Notes: generated from the sequence alone by a model not told the origin. A DNA stretch of 64,000 nucleotides from Homarus americanus (GCF_018991925.1 NW_024737042.1:16881416-16945415), one strand, 5' to 3'; shown: positions 1-11,613, numbered from the stretch's first letter. Made by a program: numbers and translations.

Positions 1-1508
1 GATACCTTTATTTAGTGGGATCACCTTATTGTGGGATACTTATTTGGGGGATACCCTTATTGTGGGATACTTTTATTTAGTGGGGATACCTTTATTGTGG
101 GAACTCTTTATTTAGTGGGGATACCTTTATTGTCGGATACCTTTATTTAGTGGGGATACCTTTATTGTGGGATACCTTTATTTACTGGGGATACCTTTAT
201 TGTGGGATACCTTTATTTAGTGGAGATACCTTTATTCAGTGGAGATACCTATATTCAGTGGAGATACCTCTATTCAGTGGAGATACCTTTAGTCAGTGGA
301 ATACCTTTATTGTGGGATACCTTTATTTAGTGGGGATACCTTTATTGTCGGATACCTTTATTTAGTGGGATACCTTTGTGGGATACCTTTATTTACTGGG
401 ATTACTTTATTTACTGGGGATACCTTTATTGTGGGATACCTTTATTCAGTGGAGATACCTTTATTCTGTGGAGATACCTTTATTCTGTGGAGATTCCTTT
501 ATTCAGTGGAGATTCCTTTATTCAGTGGAGATTCCTTATTCAGTGGAGATACCTTTATTCAGTGGAGATACCTTATTCAGTGGAGATTCCTTTGTTCAGT
601 GGAGATACCTTTATTCTGTGGAGATACCTTTATTCAGTGGAGATTCCTTATTCCGTGGAGATACCTTTATTCAGTGGAGATTCCTTTATTCTGTGGAGAT
701 TCCTTATTCAGTGGAGATTCCTTTATTCAGTGGAGATACCTTATTCGGTGATTTCTATTCAGTAAGACTTCTTTATTCAGTGGAGATACCTTATTCAGTG
801 GAGATTCATATTCCAGTGGAGATACCATTCAGTGGAATTCCTTTATTCAGTGGAATACCTTTATTCAGTGGAATACCTTATTCAGTGGAGATACACTTTA
901 TTCAGTGGAATACCTTTATTACAGTGGAATACCTTATTCAGTGGAATTCCTTTATTCAGTGGAATACCTTTATTCAGTGGAGATACTACCTTATTCAGTG
1001 GAATACCTTTATTCAGTGGAGATACCTTTATTAGTGGAGATACCTTATTCAGTGGAGATTCTTTATTCAGTGGAGATACCTTTATTCTGTGGAGATACCT
1101 TTATTCAGTGGAATTCTTATTCCGTGGAATACCTTTATTCAGTGGAGATTCCTTTATTCTGTGGAATTCCTTATTCAGTGGAGATTCCTATTCAGTGGAA
1201 TACCTTATTCAGTGGAAATTCCTTTATTATGGATACCTTTATTCAGTGGAGATACCTTATTCAGTGGAGATTCCTTTATTCAGTGGAGATACCTTTATTC
1301 AGTGGAGATACTTTATTCAGTGGAGATTCCTTTATTCAGTGGAGATACCTTTATTCAGTGGAGATTCCTTTATTCAGTGGAGATACCTTTATTCAGTGGA
1401 GATACCTTATTCAGTGGAGATACCTTTATTCAGTGGAGATTCCTTTATTCAGTGGAGATACCTTTATTCAGTGGAGATACCTTATTCAGTGGAGATACCT
1501 TTATTTAA
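1..1508. repeat. 19-bp satellite / minisatellite array
   Basis: Tandem array with a dominant 19-bp unit read as GGAGATACCTTTATTCAGT, plus 17-18-bp length variants lacking one or two T or GA. In the first ~420 bases a 16-bp form (TTTATTGTGGGATACC) alternates with a 19-bp form (TTTATTTAGTGGGGATACC), giving a ~35-bp higher-order unit. Later the array is simpler. It runs off the left edge and abuts LINE sequence without a spacer. The long open frames across it come from the repeat structure. Confidence 0.95.
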
Positions 1509-2459
1509 TGTTAGTTGTGAGCAGGTCTGTGCCCTTCTGAGGGCCGAGTTAGTATAGGTCAAGGACGAAAACTTGAAATTAAAGGATGTGATTCCGAGAA
1601 TGATTGAGGGAGACACCAGAGAAGGAAAGTCCGTGTCTTATGAAGATACAGGCGAATGGGGGGATGTGAGGAGAGGAACGACCAAACTGGTGGTGAAATA
1701 AGACACCAAGGAAACGACAACAGCTAAATGTAATAACTCTTTTGGTCCTTTGATAGACGAATTGGACAGGGACAGTGCTCAGGGTTGTCAAGGAAGATAC
1801 GAAAACCTTAATTGTTGGTGATTCCCAGGTACGGTACCTGGATAGAGCTTTTTGTGGTAAAAAATAAAATAGGATGGGAGTGTGTTTGCCAGGAGCTAGT
1901 TGGGGGATATAGTTGACAGGATGGACAATATCTTATCTGATAATGGGACCAAACCCATTATCCGCCTCAGTGCAGTAGGCAATGATATTGGCCGATGTAG
2001 GAGTGAGTAGCTCTTTGATAAGTTCAAGACAGCTATCGAACGTATTAGGGTGAAGGGAGGGATCCCTATCATATAGGTGTCCTGCCTAGAAGGAGAGTTG
2101 CCAATGAATGGTTGTCAAAGGCAGTTGGTGTCAACGGTCGCCTTGACAGATATTGCAAGTCAATATCAGTCCTATTGATTGGCAACTGGGACACCTTTTA
2201 CGGCAGAAGGGACCTTTATGATAGGGATGGGGTGGCATCCTTGGCTTTGCCTCTCTCGAGAGGCAATTCAAAAGACGTCAAAGTCTTTAAACTGCTAGAG
2301 GTGCTAGAGGAGTATGTGAGCACGGGGATCGAGGAGACTGCAGTAGGTTGGGTAAACAAAATGAAAAGTTACAGTGAAATAGTGCTAGGAATGATGACAA
2401 AACCTGGTAGAGAGTTAAAACCTAAATGCGGCAAAGAGAAGACTCAAGATCACGACTAA
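1509..2459 (+). pseudogene. LINE family A, copy 1: ORF1 with SGNH-esterase-like domain (broken)
   Basis: Remnant of the first open reading frame of a CR1-type non-LTR retrotransposon. After a Cys-rich/leucine-rich start (CEQVCALLRAELV, near 1515-1553) come a block reading VGDSQVRYLDRA (about 1815-1850) and another reading SAVGNDIG (about 1970-1992). The GDS and G-N-D blocks are the signatures of SGNH/GDSL esterases, a domain known in ORF1 of CR1-clade LINEs. The catalytic D-x-x-H block near 2221-2240 reads DGVASLA instead of a His-bearing form, so the last catalytic residue appears lost. The frame has stops from 1554 onward and frame changes; the longest open part is 2112-2459. The C-terminal part matches the equivalent region of copy 2 (10429-10680). 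Confidence 0.8.
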
Positions 2460-3640
2460 CTAAAATGTCTACTATGCAAACAGTAGAAGTATGAGAAACA
2501 AAATGAATGAAATCAGGGCGTTGGTATGTCAAAACCAGCATGGATAAACTTAGACTCACGTGAGTTACCTGTCGAATACCAAATTGCAGGTTACAAATCA
2601 TTCCATACCGATAGGCAGATTAGGAAAGGAGGCTGGGTAGCAATCTATGTCAGGGATAATCTGAAGTGTGAAATAAATAAGGAAATAAAAACTGAACTGA
2701 ATACAGAAACAATTTGGATAGAATTAGCTGATGATAGGGAAAAATTAATCATAGGAGTAATTATATAAACTTCCTAATCTTGTTCGAGTTAATGAGCGAC
2801 TTATTTGGGATGAAATACGCAGGGCATCCAGTCATAGCACACTGTGCTATAGCACAGTCTGTATAGTAGGCGACTTTAACTTTAGTCTAATAAACTGGAC
2901 CGACCTTACGGTAACACAGAATCAGAGGATTTTGAAACAGTTCAGGACTGTTTCCTTAGTCAAAATATAGCCGAACCCACCAGGGGTAATAATATACTCG
3001 ATTTAGTTCTGTCAAACAGAGAAAACCTCATTAGTAATGTCGAGGTAGGGAACAAACTAGCTACAGCAATCACAAAGAAGTGAGATTCAAAGTTGAAGCT
3101 AATGTCAGTCAAAGGAAAATTCCATTAAAGTTCCAGATTTCAGAAGGGCAAACTTTGAAAGTTTGAAAAGGCAGCTGGGAGTATCACGTCTGGGGATGAA
3201 TTACATGACCTCACGTAAGGTGACCTAACACAATGTACCACAGAAGCCGACCTCACTTTACCTGGTGACCTAACAACGAGAGATGTCGAGTGAGGAGCGA
3301 TATGATCACGGTGTATAAATGGAAGTTGGGGCTAAACAAAGGTGATATAAGAAAGGTACTCAAATATCTAACCAGGTGCGAACTCGTAGCAATGGATTTA
3401 AATTAGACAAAATTAGATTTAGGCGCGAAATAGGTAAACATTGGTTTGGAAATAGAGTAGTGGATGAATGGAACAAGTTACCAAACATCATCATTAACTC
3501 GAATACGCTGGATAGCTTCAAACGTGGGTTGGACGGATATATGAGCGATCAGGGTTGGGTGGAAACAGGACTGCCCGGTATGGGCCAAGAGGCCCGCTGC
3601 AGTTTCCTCCCTTCTTAGGTTCTAATTTAAGTGTAATGGT
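2460..3640 (+). pseudogene. LINE family A, copy 1: ORF2 endonuclease plus 3' end, RT core deleted
   Basis: The second reading frame of the same LINE. An APE-type endonuclease fragment reads INLDSRELPVEYQIAGYK (about 2543-2600) and RKGGWVAIYVRDNL; the stretch that should hold the catalytic T-E-T-W block is missing just upstream. VGDFN (about 2865-2880) is the later endonuclease block. At about 3185-3290 the sequence jumps from the pre-RT linker to the extreme C terminus, so the polymerase motifs are absent. The C-terminal segment (NGFKLDK, FGNRVVDEWNKLP; 3376-3618) is well kept. It ends near 3640 with the family 3' UTR. The copy is non-coding today. Confidence 0.85.
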
Positions 3641-3649
3641 CATAGTGGA

Positions 3650-4533
3650 GGTTTTTATTTAGTATGTTCGTTTTGATACTTTTTAATATGTAATGATTGT
3701 GGAAATTATTTTCGGATACTTCCACCGAGAATCTTTGATTTATAAATATTTTAACAGTAAGCTGACTGACAGGTGCTCTACATCGTCTGCTTATGCGCGG
3801 GTAGTGGGCTGCTGTAATAATTCATTGTTCAATGTCCTTGTTGTCAGGGAAAAGACATGGATTTTTTATTTAAATTATATAATCCACAATTTACGTGAAT
3901 AATTGTATAAATAATGATGGTGCTAGGGTGGCTATTTCCAAAAAGGAGGACATTTTTTAAAATTTTACGACACTTATTTTTAACCTAAATTAAACATGTT
4001 TAATGATGAAGTAAAATATAAAAAGTTGTATAAAATACACAAAATATACTTATAAGTGTTGATTTATCAAATATCACTATAATGTAATGAAGACTATTTT
4101 GTGATTTTTCTAAAATTTCATTTTTTTAAACGCACTGTACATGTTACATATATGATACATGCATTCATGCCGTATAAATAAAGAACTGATAGAAATGAAT
4201 ATTCATTTTTACTCCTGCTGCAATAACATACTGTATGCTAACCAAATTTACTTACTTCACAAACTAAAGGAAGTAGCCTACTTACCAATGTGGCCTTCAG
4301 TTCCCACTGTTTTAGTATACGTAAGGTAATTTATACTTTTTTTTTAGACAGGCCCAAAAGAGAAGGACAAATTAACGTCCTGCTTGAGGTGGCGCAGGAC
4401 AGAGGACAGAGTGCTCAAAAGCAGGACTGTCCTGCCTAAAGCAGGACGTCTGGTCAGCCTATTACTACTACTAATTATTGGTCTGAGGAAAATATATGGG
4501 CATCAGATTTGTTCTCCGGATTGAAATGAGTTA
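3650..4533. other. AT-rich DNA without recognisable gene
   Basis: Low-complexity, AT-rich sequence with many stops in all frames. The only notable stretch is 4350-4455, where short AGGACxxxCTG-like repeats occur (several GCAGGAC copies). No domain or structured element was recognised. Confidence 0.6.
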
Positions 4534-4905
4534 ACTATAGTATTTCCCTGCTAACCTGGCAGTAAGCCACACCCCTCTTCTATGCTAATAGCTGATTGGT
4601 TCATAGAAAATTCAAACTAAATGTGTTCTTGTGGAAGCAAACCTGTTGTTATCTAAAATAATGTTAAATATCTTGACTATTAAAATGCAAATAATTTCAA
4701 GGCATTAGCAAATTAGAGAGGAAGTGAGAAAATTTTGAACATTTATTATGCAATGTCGATATAAAAACGCACTTACATACGCGTCGTTAGTCGGGGGGGG
4801 GGGGGGTGGGAGGGGTAAAAAGCTCAGGGGAACCAATCATCTATTTGTAGCTCTAGATGAGGGGCGTGGTTTACGGGCCAGGTTAGAGTGGAAGGGTATA
4901 GTACT
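4534..4905. mobile_element. Fold-back / MITE-like element with ~70-bp inverted ends
   Basis: The segment 4534-4605 is an imperfect reverse complement of 4831-4905. The shared blocks include CTAACCTGGC paired with GCCAGGTTAG, CCACACCCCTC with GAGGGGCGTGG, and TGATTGGTT with AACCAATCA. Between the arms is ~225 bp of AT-rich DNA with a G14 homopolymer at 4793-4806. There is no coding capacity. The structure fits a non-autonomous DNA transposon; target duplication and superfamily could not be settled. Confidence 0.65.
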
Positions 4906-5399
4906 GTACTCGTAATTTACTTTCAATTCTGATGAATTAAATTATAATAAATAAATTGAGATTGTATTATGACTGTATTATATATAATAATTTTGTAAGA
5001 CAGCTCTGAGTCTGTCAATGTAGAATATAAACTTATAAATTTGAATGACAATACTAGTCATTTGCAACGTCATTAGTTGGCGGACTTTTCGACGAAGAGT
5101 TGTTTACTCCAGTCGATTGGCGGAACAAGGTTGATACGGTGACAACGGGAGGCAGAGCTACTTACACCATCACGAAGGACAGATTTATGTTGGAGAAGAC
5201 GGCAGACAACTCTGAGCATTTTATATATGCGACCACAACAATCTTCGGAGCAACAATACTCAACACTGGCTGAGCCTCATTATGAAGACAAAAGATTCAT
5301 AACCCCTTTCTGCTAAGGATTTCATCTAACTCTGCTACAGTTACTGGTTGAAGCAAATTTCAGTCAATGCTACAAATCTTGATAAAGGTACAGTACATT
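4906..5399. other. Unassigned DNA
   Basis: No convincing open frame, domain, RNA or repeat was seen in this stretch. Confidence 0.5.
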
Positions 5400-5640
5400 C
5401 ATTTAGTAAGCGGTAAAGATACTTTTATTAAGTGACGTTAGTGTATACTTTACTTAAGTATACAATGTGGTTATATTTATCTCGTTGTGAAGATACTTAT
5501 TCTAAGTGTGTAGTGGGGATACTTATGTTAAGTGTTTAGTGGGTTATGTTTTTTTAGTATGCAGTCGGGATACATTCATAATTGCGTAGAGTGAATACTT
5601 TATGTTTGAATTGGGGATAAGTTTTCTTAAAGTTTAATGG
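5400..5640. repeat. Degenerate tandem repeat related to the 19-bp satellite
   Basis: Irregular units of roughly 30-38 bp contain GTAGTGGGGATACTTAT-like cores (best near 5505-5530), with divergent copies at about 5405-5440, 5480-5500 and 5545-5575. The core AGTGGGGATACTT matches the GTGGGGATACCTT form of the satellite at the left edge, which suggests a small, old relative. Confidence 0.45.
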
Positions 5641-6371
5641 ACGTGGTGAGGGAGGTTGAGCGTGAGGCATGTGTGGTGGGGAGGCGAGAGGGGGTGTTGG
5701 GGGTGGGTAAAGAAGTCATGTTGGCTGGGTCCTCTGGGACGACCTACCACAGAGCCGCCCACGCCAGCGGGCTTCTGGGTTCATTACTGACGCACACGAC
5801 TGAATAATGAAAACTAGCGTTGTACATCATGGGGGGAACGGAACAGGCGGAGGATGACGGCATCTATGGCTGTGAGCCACCCTTGTGTACTGTACTGAAC
5901 TGTACACTATATGGTAATCTAATTTTAGTTGCCGTTTTTTCTCGGGTGCCTTACATTAGGCTAGATTTAGCGTAGTTCAAGGGCGTGGATAATTTAAGAG
6001 GGTTGAAAGATAGTCTGGTGATAAACCTTTAGGGAGTTTCATGTATGTTGGCTTTGTGTTTTAACCGACCATCACCTACGACATTCAGCCTTACTCCAGA
6101 CCACCAGCGAAGAAATATCTTCACTCCATTGACGTAGTAAGTTTCTCTCTGCCCACAAGACTTCTCTTGTTATTGTTTTTGTTGTAACGCTAGTTACTCA
6201 TACCCTGTCAACCGAAATGGTAATTAAGCTTCTTTTGCTATCTCCGACGGTATCAAGTGTAATTTTCCCAGCCCTCGCTGACCTCAAACTTCTGTCGCAA
6301 GCTTACACTATATTTAGCTTTCCTGGTAGCGTAATGTGGTCCCCATTGAGCCCAGCTTGCCACTTATTTAG
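5641..6371. other. Unassigned DNA with a short GC-richer patch
   Basis: About 5640-5790 is G-rich then GC-richer than its surroundings (GTGGTGGGGAGGCGAGAG and GAGCCGCCCACGCC). No gene was recognised. It could be an old exon, a promoter-like patch or a repeat remnant; nothing in the sequence decides. Confidence 0.4.
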
Positions 6372-6760
6372 AAGTTGCCAACACCTACTTATATATTGAG
6401 TCTTTTATAGGAGAAAGAGAGAAAAAAATAAATATTCTATAACGTTTCCGTTGTTCAAAGTGGGTAGGGGTCTGAAGTACACCAAACAAACAAACCTTTG
6501 AAATCCTTACCTAACGTTTCCGAACTTGTAAAAATGTTAAGAATCACTTTCGAGTTTATGGATCCCTCCTCATCTGAGCACATTTTCCCTCTACTTCAAA
6601 GACCTGCCTACTTTAAACAAGTAACATTATTGGTAGTATTATCGGTTAAATACTCGAAAAATATAAATTTCCAACGAAACAGTTATGGAATAAATTATTT
6701 TTAGTTCTTTTCTTTTTTCTCTATTTAAGACTTAATATATAAGTAGGTGTTGGCAACTTT
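6372..6760. mobile_element. MITE-like element with ~85-bp terminal inverted repeats
   Basis: The outer ~25 bases of each end are perfect reverse complements (starting AGTTGCCAACACCTACTTAT at 6373 and ending with its complement near 6759). Similarity continues inward for about 85 bases per arm through an A/T-rich AGAGAAAAAA block and an ATAAC-GTTTC-GTTG block. The ~220-bp centre has no useful coding capacity. This is typical of a non-autonomous DNA transposon; the superfamily was not recognised. Confidence 0.7.
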
Positions 6761-7009
6761 TAATATTCATCCTTAAACCTATGCAGAGTTGTCTTTGAAA
6801 ACTAGATACCAGAACCTAGTGTCGACAGCCCCACCATTGTCAGCCTTCCTTCTGACACTCTTGATAGCAGCAAATAAAATTGGTTTTAGTTCTCTGTATC
6901 ACCCAAAAAAAAAAGCTACTGGCATCCTACGTCTGGTCAGTGTTGTTGTGTGGGTCAGAGAGGTGGACACGTTCACCAGATAACAAAAGCAGAGAAGGGA
7001 CCTTCACCC

Positions 7010-7565
7010 AGTGCCCATACTACCCCCTTCACCCTCTCCCACCACATGCTCATACTGCCACTTTTACCCACCACGTGCCCACTCTACCACCTTCACCCAC
7101 TACGTGCCCACACTACCACCTTCACCCACCACTACCACCTTCACCCCACCACTACCTTCACCCACCACTACCACATGCACACACTATTTCGTACCAACAT
7201 TACAACCTTCACCTACTACCACCACGTGCCCATACTACCACCTTTACTCCACCACCACGTGCCCATACTACCACCTTCTCACCACCACGTGCCCATACTA
7301 CCACTTTTACCCACCACCACCACCACGTGCCCATACTACCACTTTTACCCACCACCACCACGTGCCCATACTACCACTTTTACCCACCATCACGTGCCCA
7401 TACTACTTTTACCCACCACCACCACGTGCCCATACTACCACCTTTACCCACCACCACCACGTGCCCATACTACCACCTTTACCCACCACCACGTGCCCAT
7501 ACTACCACTTTTACCCACCATCACGTGCCCACAGTACCACATTTACTCACCACAGCCCATATTAC
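7010..7565. repeat. ~30-36-bp CACGTG-bearing minisatellite
   Basis: Tandem units of variable length (about 29-38 bp) read CACGTGCCCATACTACCAC followed by TTTTACCCACCACCAC. The leftmost units are shorter and diverged (ACCTTCACCCACCACTACC). About eleven units carry the palindromic E-box CACGTG. One strand is almost free of G apart from the E-box, giving strong strand composition bias. Long open frames across it are repeat artefacts (His/Pro/Thr-rich). Confidence 0.9.
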
Positions 7566-7681
7566 GACTCCATACCCACATATACAGCCTTAACAACATC
7601 AACCTGATTCCCCAGCCACTGGGCCTCCCTCACGTCACCCATGAGTCATAGTCAGAGCGATCCATAGGGTGAGTTACTTAT

Positions 7682-9034
7682 GAACATAAGAACATAAGAA
7701 TGGAGGAAACTGCAGCGGGCCCTGTTGGCCCATACTGGGCAACCCGTTTACACCCAACCCCCTGTGCTCCATGAAAGCATCTAACTATGTTTTGGAAGCT
7801 ATTCAGCGTATTCGAGTTAATGATGATGTTGGTAGCGAACATTCATCCACTACTCTGTTTCCAAGCCAGGTGCTTACCTATTTCGCGCCTCGTCTATATT
7901 TGTCTAATTTAAAACCATTGTTTGAGTTCGCTCCTGGTTGGATAGTTTGAATACCTTCTTAATGTCCTTTGTTTAGCTCTGACTTCGTTTATACACCTCT
8001 ATCAGTTCGCCCTCGCTCTACGTCTCTCAAGGGAGTGCAAATTAAATTCTTTTAACCTTGTCTCTATACTCAAGGTTCCTAATACTTGGATTAGTCTTGT
8101 CATTCTCCTCTGAATTCTTTCCAAGGATTCTATATCCATTCTAATACGGTGATAGAACTGAACTGGGTAATCAAGGTGTGGTCTCTAAGCGCAAAGATAC
8201 AGTTTTAGGATAGTCTCGCTAGTCTTGTAACTAACTGCTCCTTTGTATGAACCCAAGTACTTTATTAGCCTTGTTAGAGCAAAGCACATTGTTTACTTGG
8301 CAAGGTTCCTGCTATCATTACTCCTAAATCTCTCTCGCAGTCGGATTTCTCTGTAGCATCGTTGTTCTCAAAATTATCCTGGTTTCCCTGTTTACATCTC
8401 CTATACTGAGCTTACTTTAAATTGTCCTCATTGAATTTCATCTGCATTTTCAGACCATTTGAAGAATTTGTTAGATCTTCCTGTAGTTTTGCTGGAGTGC
8501 TTTTCAGATTTAATAACTTACGTCCTATTTTAGTGTCATCATGTAAATTTGCTAATGTTACTTTCTATGTAAATATCTATATCGTTTATGTATATAATAA
8601 ATAATAATGGTCCAAGTACTGAGCCCTGGGGAACTCCATTAGTGACGTTGCTCCAATGGGACTTAGTGCCGTTAATGCTTACTCGCTGTTTCCTGTCCTG
8701 TAACCACGCCCTAATCCATTTAAGGATGTTACCTTTGATGCCATGTGCTTCTACCTATCTAATTAGTCTTTCGTGGGGGACTCTGTCGAACGCTTTGTTA
8801 AAGTCGAGATATACCACATCATAATTGTGCCCTTCGTCCACCGATTCGAAAACTGATGAAAAGAATGTTAATAGATTAGTTAGACATGAACGCCCACTTG
8901 TGAAGCCATGTTGGGAATCATTGATCAACTTGTGCTTCTCCAGGTGGTTTCGAATAGAGTTTGAAATGATTGATTCAAGTAATTTGCCTACTATTGATGT
9001 TAGGCTGATTGGGCGGTAGTTAGAGGATAGTGAT
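7682..9034 (-). pseudogene. LINE family A, copy 2: RT C-terminal half and 3' end (broken)
   Basis: Minus-strand ORF2 of the CR1-type family A. Reading from high to low coordinates: palm motif A, LDFNKAFDRVP (about 8785-8815); the thumb side of the PQGS block (near 8600-8640); then the region that should read FADD, where an inserted base and a substitution (about 8535-8560) destroy the catalytic Asp pair. The C-terminal R-rich domain and the DEWNKLP block (7800-7870) follow with several frame breaks. The copy ends at 7682 with two 8-bp TTCTTATG-type units read on the minus strand. It is much more damaged than the copies at 50.85 and 57.43 kb. Confidence 0.85.
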
Positions 9035-9559
9035 CTATCCCCCTTCTTGAAAATCGGTATTACATTCGCTATCCTCCAGGATTCTGGTACAACCTGTATT
9101 TAAGGACATGTTAAACAACTTTGCTAAGGGCATACTAAGCTCTTCCTTACATTCCTTTAATACTCTGGCAAATATCTCATTGGGACCAGGTGACTTATAA
9201 GGCTTTAGTTTATCTATTTGCTTACTAACATCGCTACTAGTCACTACTATCTCGTTAAATTTGTTTACTTCACTATCTCTGAATAGAGTCGGTGCCTCGG
9301 GTATCATGTTTAAATTTTCGGTGGTGAAAACTGTTGAAAAATATTTATTCAAATTATTGCTCATTTCTCCGTCGTTGTCAGTGAGCTCGCCGGTATCTGA
9401 CCGTATTGGTCCAATCTTTTCTCGTGTTTTAATTTGATACATTTGGTAAGAATCATCTAGGTTTATCTTACCTCCCCTTACTATCGCCCTCATTATTCCT
9501 CTTGGCTTTCCCCATATACTCGGTTTTAACCTATAGCAATACCCATAATAATCCCGCAA
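9035..9559 (-). pseudogene. LINE family A, copy 2: pre-RT and RT N-terminal segment
   Basis: Open segment of the ORF2 polyprotein, 174 codons. The N-terminal part (RGIMRAIVRGGKINLDDSYQ) corresponds to the linker after the endonuclease. YKSPGPNEIFARVLKE is the conserved K-S-P-G-P-D entry motif of LINE reverse transcriptases, here with Asn instead of Asp. The frame is lost near 9040 in what should be the W-K-x-A-x-V-x-P-I-F-K block (…CNTDFQEGG). It lies directly upstream, in reading direction, of the palm region described for 7682-9034. Confidence 0.85.
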
Positions 9560-10462
9560 GGTAAATTCACCATGATTGTCCTTCTACCTATAGCCTTCAA
9601 CACAACCCAATGATATTTCTTTAAATAATTATTTATCCATTTAGGGTCATTGTTGTCACAGTCTGATTTTTGTATGGTATGTTCTGCCTTTGTGCATTAA
9701 GTAACTCACTATTTAAATTGTCGTGGAACTCGGCAATCTCAGATCTCGTTATCAGGTCCGTGTCATCTGTCAGGTTCATAGCCAAGCGCGACACCCCCTC
9801 TCTCAGCTGCCTCTTTAAACTGTCAAAGTTTGCCCTTCTGAAATCTGGTACTTTAGTGGAATTTTCCTTACGTCTGCCCTGAAAATCTAACTGGAATCTA
9901 ATTTCTTTGTGATCGCTCTTTGCAAGTTCGTTCCCTACCTAGACATAGCTAATGAGGTTTTCTCTGTTCGACAGAACTAAATCGAGTATATTACTACCCC
10001 GGGTGGGTTCGGTTATATGTTGACTTAGGAAACAGTCCTGGATCGTGACGAGAAAATCCTCTGATTCTGAGTTACCCGTAAGGTCAGTCCAACCTATTTG
10101 GCCAAGGTTAAAGTCGCCTACTGTTCAGCCCTGCTCATTTCATCCCAGATAAGTCTCTCATTGACTCTATCAAGATTGGGAGGTCTATATATTACTCCTG
10201 TGATTAATTTTTCCCTATCGTCGATTAATTCTATTCAAATTGTTTCTGAATTCCGCTCAGTTTTTATTTCCTTATTTATTTCACACTTCAGATTATCCCT
10301 GACATAGATTGCTACTCCGCCTCCTTTCCTGGTCTGCCTATCGGTATGGAACAATTTGTAACCCGCAATTTGGTATTCGACCGGTAACTCACGTGAGTCT
10401 AGGTTGATCCATGTTTCAGTGAATGCTATTATGTCGATTTTTTCGTGTTCTGAGTCCTCCAT
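9560..10462 (-). pseudogene. LINE family A, copy 2: APE-type endonuclease domain
   Basis: Endonuclease domain that nicks target DNA for target-primed reverse transcription. Visible blocks on the minus strand: DIIAFTETW with the catalytic Glu (about 10408-10437), RKGGGVAIYVRDNL (about 10290-10330), GDFN (about 10107-10118) and SDHKEIRF with the catalytic Asp-His (about 9900-9920). All major catalytic blocks are therefore present, but the frame is broken by indels and at least one stop between 9560 and 10235. The N-terminal part (10235-10462) is open. Confidence 0.85.
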
Positions 10463-10682
10463 TTACTGTGTTTAGGTTTAAACTCCCTGTCTGCTTTAGT
10501 TTTGTCGTCATTCCTAACACTATTTCCCTGTAATCTTTCAATTTGCTTACCCGCTCCCACTGCAGTCTCCTCCACCCCCGTGCCCTCATGTTCCCCTAGC
10601 AGTTTAAAGACTTCGATATCTTTTGAACTGCCCCCTCTGGTGGGAAGTGTATCCATTTCATGTTTGTGTCCGGGAGTCATTA
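10429..10682 (-). pseudogene. LINE family A, copy 2: C-terminal end of ORF1
   Basis: Short open segment (83 codons) with GGSSKDIEVFKLLGE and a Lys-rich tail (DREFKPKHSKWRTQN). It matches the C-terminal part of ORF1 in copy 1 (SRGNSKDVKVFKLLE and ELKPKCGKEKTQ). The esterase domain is missing, so the element is truncated at about 10682. The ORF1/ORF2 frames overlap slightly, as usual for these elements. Confidence 0.75.
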
Positions 10683-11118
10683 TCTAGTAACTTCGATATA
10701 ATTACTTATTAATATGCCCGTGCCACTTAGTTAACTAATAAATAGCTGTACTTGAAAGTGGTGTTTAGAAGATTCCCCCCTAAGAATATATTAACGGTCA
10801 AATAACCAATCGGCCACGCTACCAACTTTCCTCACTTTACAATCCTACAACTATAAATTCTTCCTTTACCCCAATTATAGTAACTAACTGTATGCAATTG
10901 TTTGTAGTAGTCGTCACCCTCACTCACCTGACGTATTGTTGTATCCTCACCATCTCCGTCACTTTTCATCGTTATTGTACAGTTTCTCTTGATTCTGAAT
11001 ATATGTTATATAATGTTGGAACCAGCACGCACCCTCGTCCCTGTCTAATACTATTAAGTTTGTGACATATAATACTGCAACTTCTTGTCACTAGTAAAAT
11101 TTTTTAGTATTCATGTAT
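10683..11118. other. Unassigned AT-rich DNA
   Basis: No domain, RNA or repeat recognised between the truncated LINE and the fold-back element. Confidence 0.5.
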
Positions 11119-11460
11119 CATCAGTACACATTTTCACTTATTCTTTAAGACATTGTTACATAACTATTTGACAAATCTCATAACCGAATGACAGACAGAA
11201 CACATATCGAATGACAATCTAAAATAACTGTTGGTGGAATGTCATTCTCCAATTGTTACATTCTCAAACTATATGTAGATTGTCGGTTTATTGTTCATGT
11301 CTGTCAACTTCCTAACTTATGTCAATCATTTCCGTTAGCATGAACGAACAGTTATTTTAGATTGTCATTCGATATGTGTTCTGTCTGTCATTCGGTTATG
11401 AAATTTGTCAAATAGTTATGTAACAATGTCTCAACTGATATGTGAAAAGGTGTACTACTG
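11119..11460. mobile_element. MITE with 84-bp near-perfect inverted arms
   Basis: Positions 11149-11232 and 11347-11430 are reverse complements over 84 bases with one mismatch that I can see. Weaker complementarity extends outward to about 11119 and 11460 (GTACAC and TTTTCAC blocks on both sides). The ~114-bp loop has no coding capacity. Such long, nearly identical arms point to a young fold-back element or a single-strand-mediated inverted duplication. Confidence 0.8.
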
Positions 11461-11613
11461 CCTTTATATCAGCACATCTAAATACTTCTTGTGTTTGTTT
11501 CATTGCATTATTATTTTTAATTCATAAAATAGATATGCGAATTTCTTTGAAAATGTGAAACTCTGCCACTTAATATTCTCTTGTTCGTGATTCCTTTCCT
11601 AGCTTCTCTTCTT

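Noticed and set aside
150..1557. Long open frames rich in SVEIPLFSGD/FIQWRYLY
   Set aside because: They are translations of the 19-bp satellite in several frames at once; the pattern follows the repeat, not a protein.
6880..7651. Pro/His/Thr-rich open frames of over 230 codons
   Set aside because: Three overlapping frames of the E-box minisatellite, no codon bias or domain.
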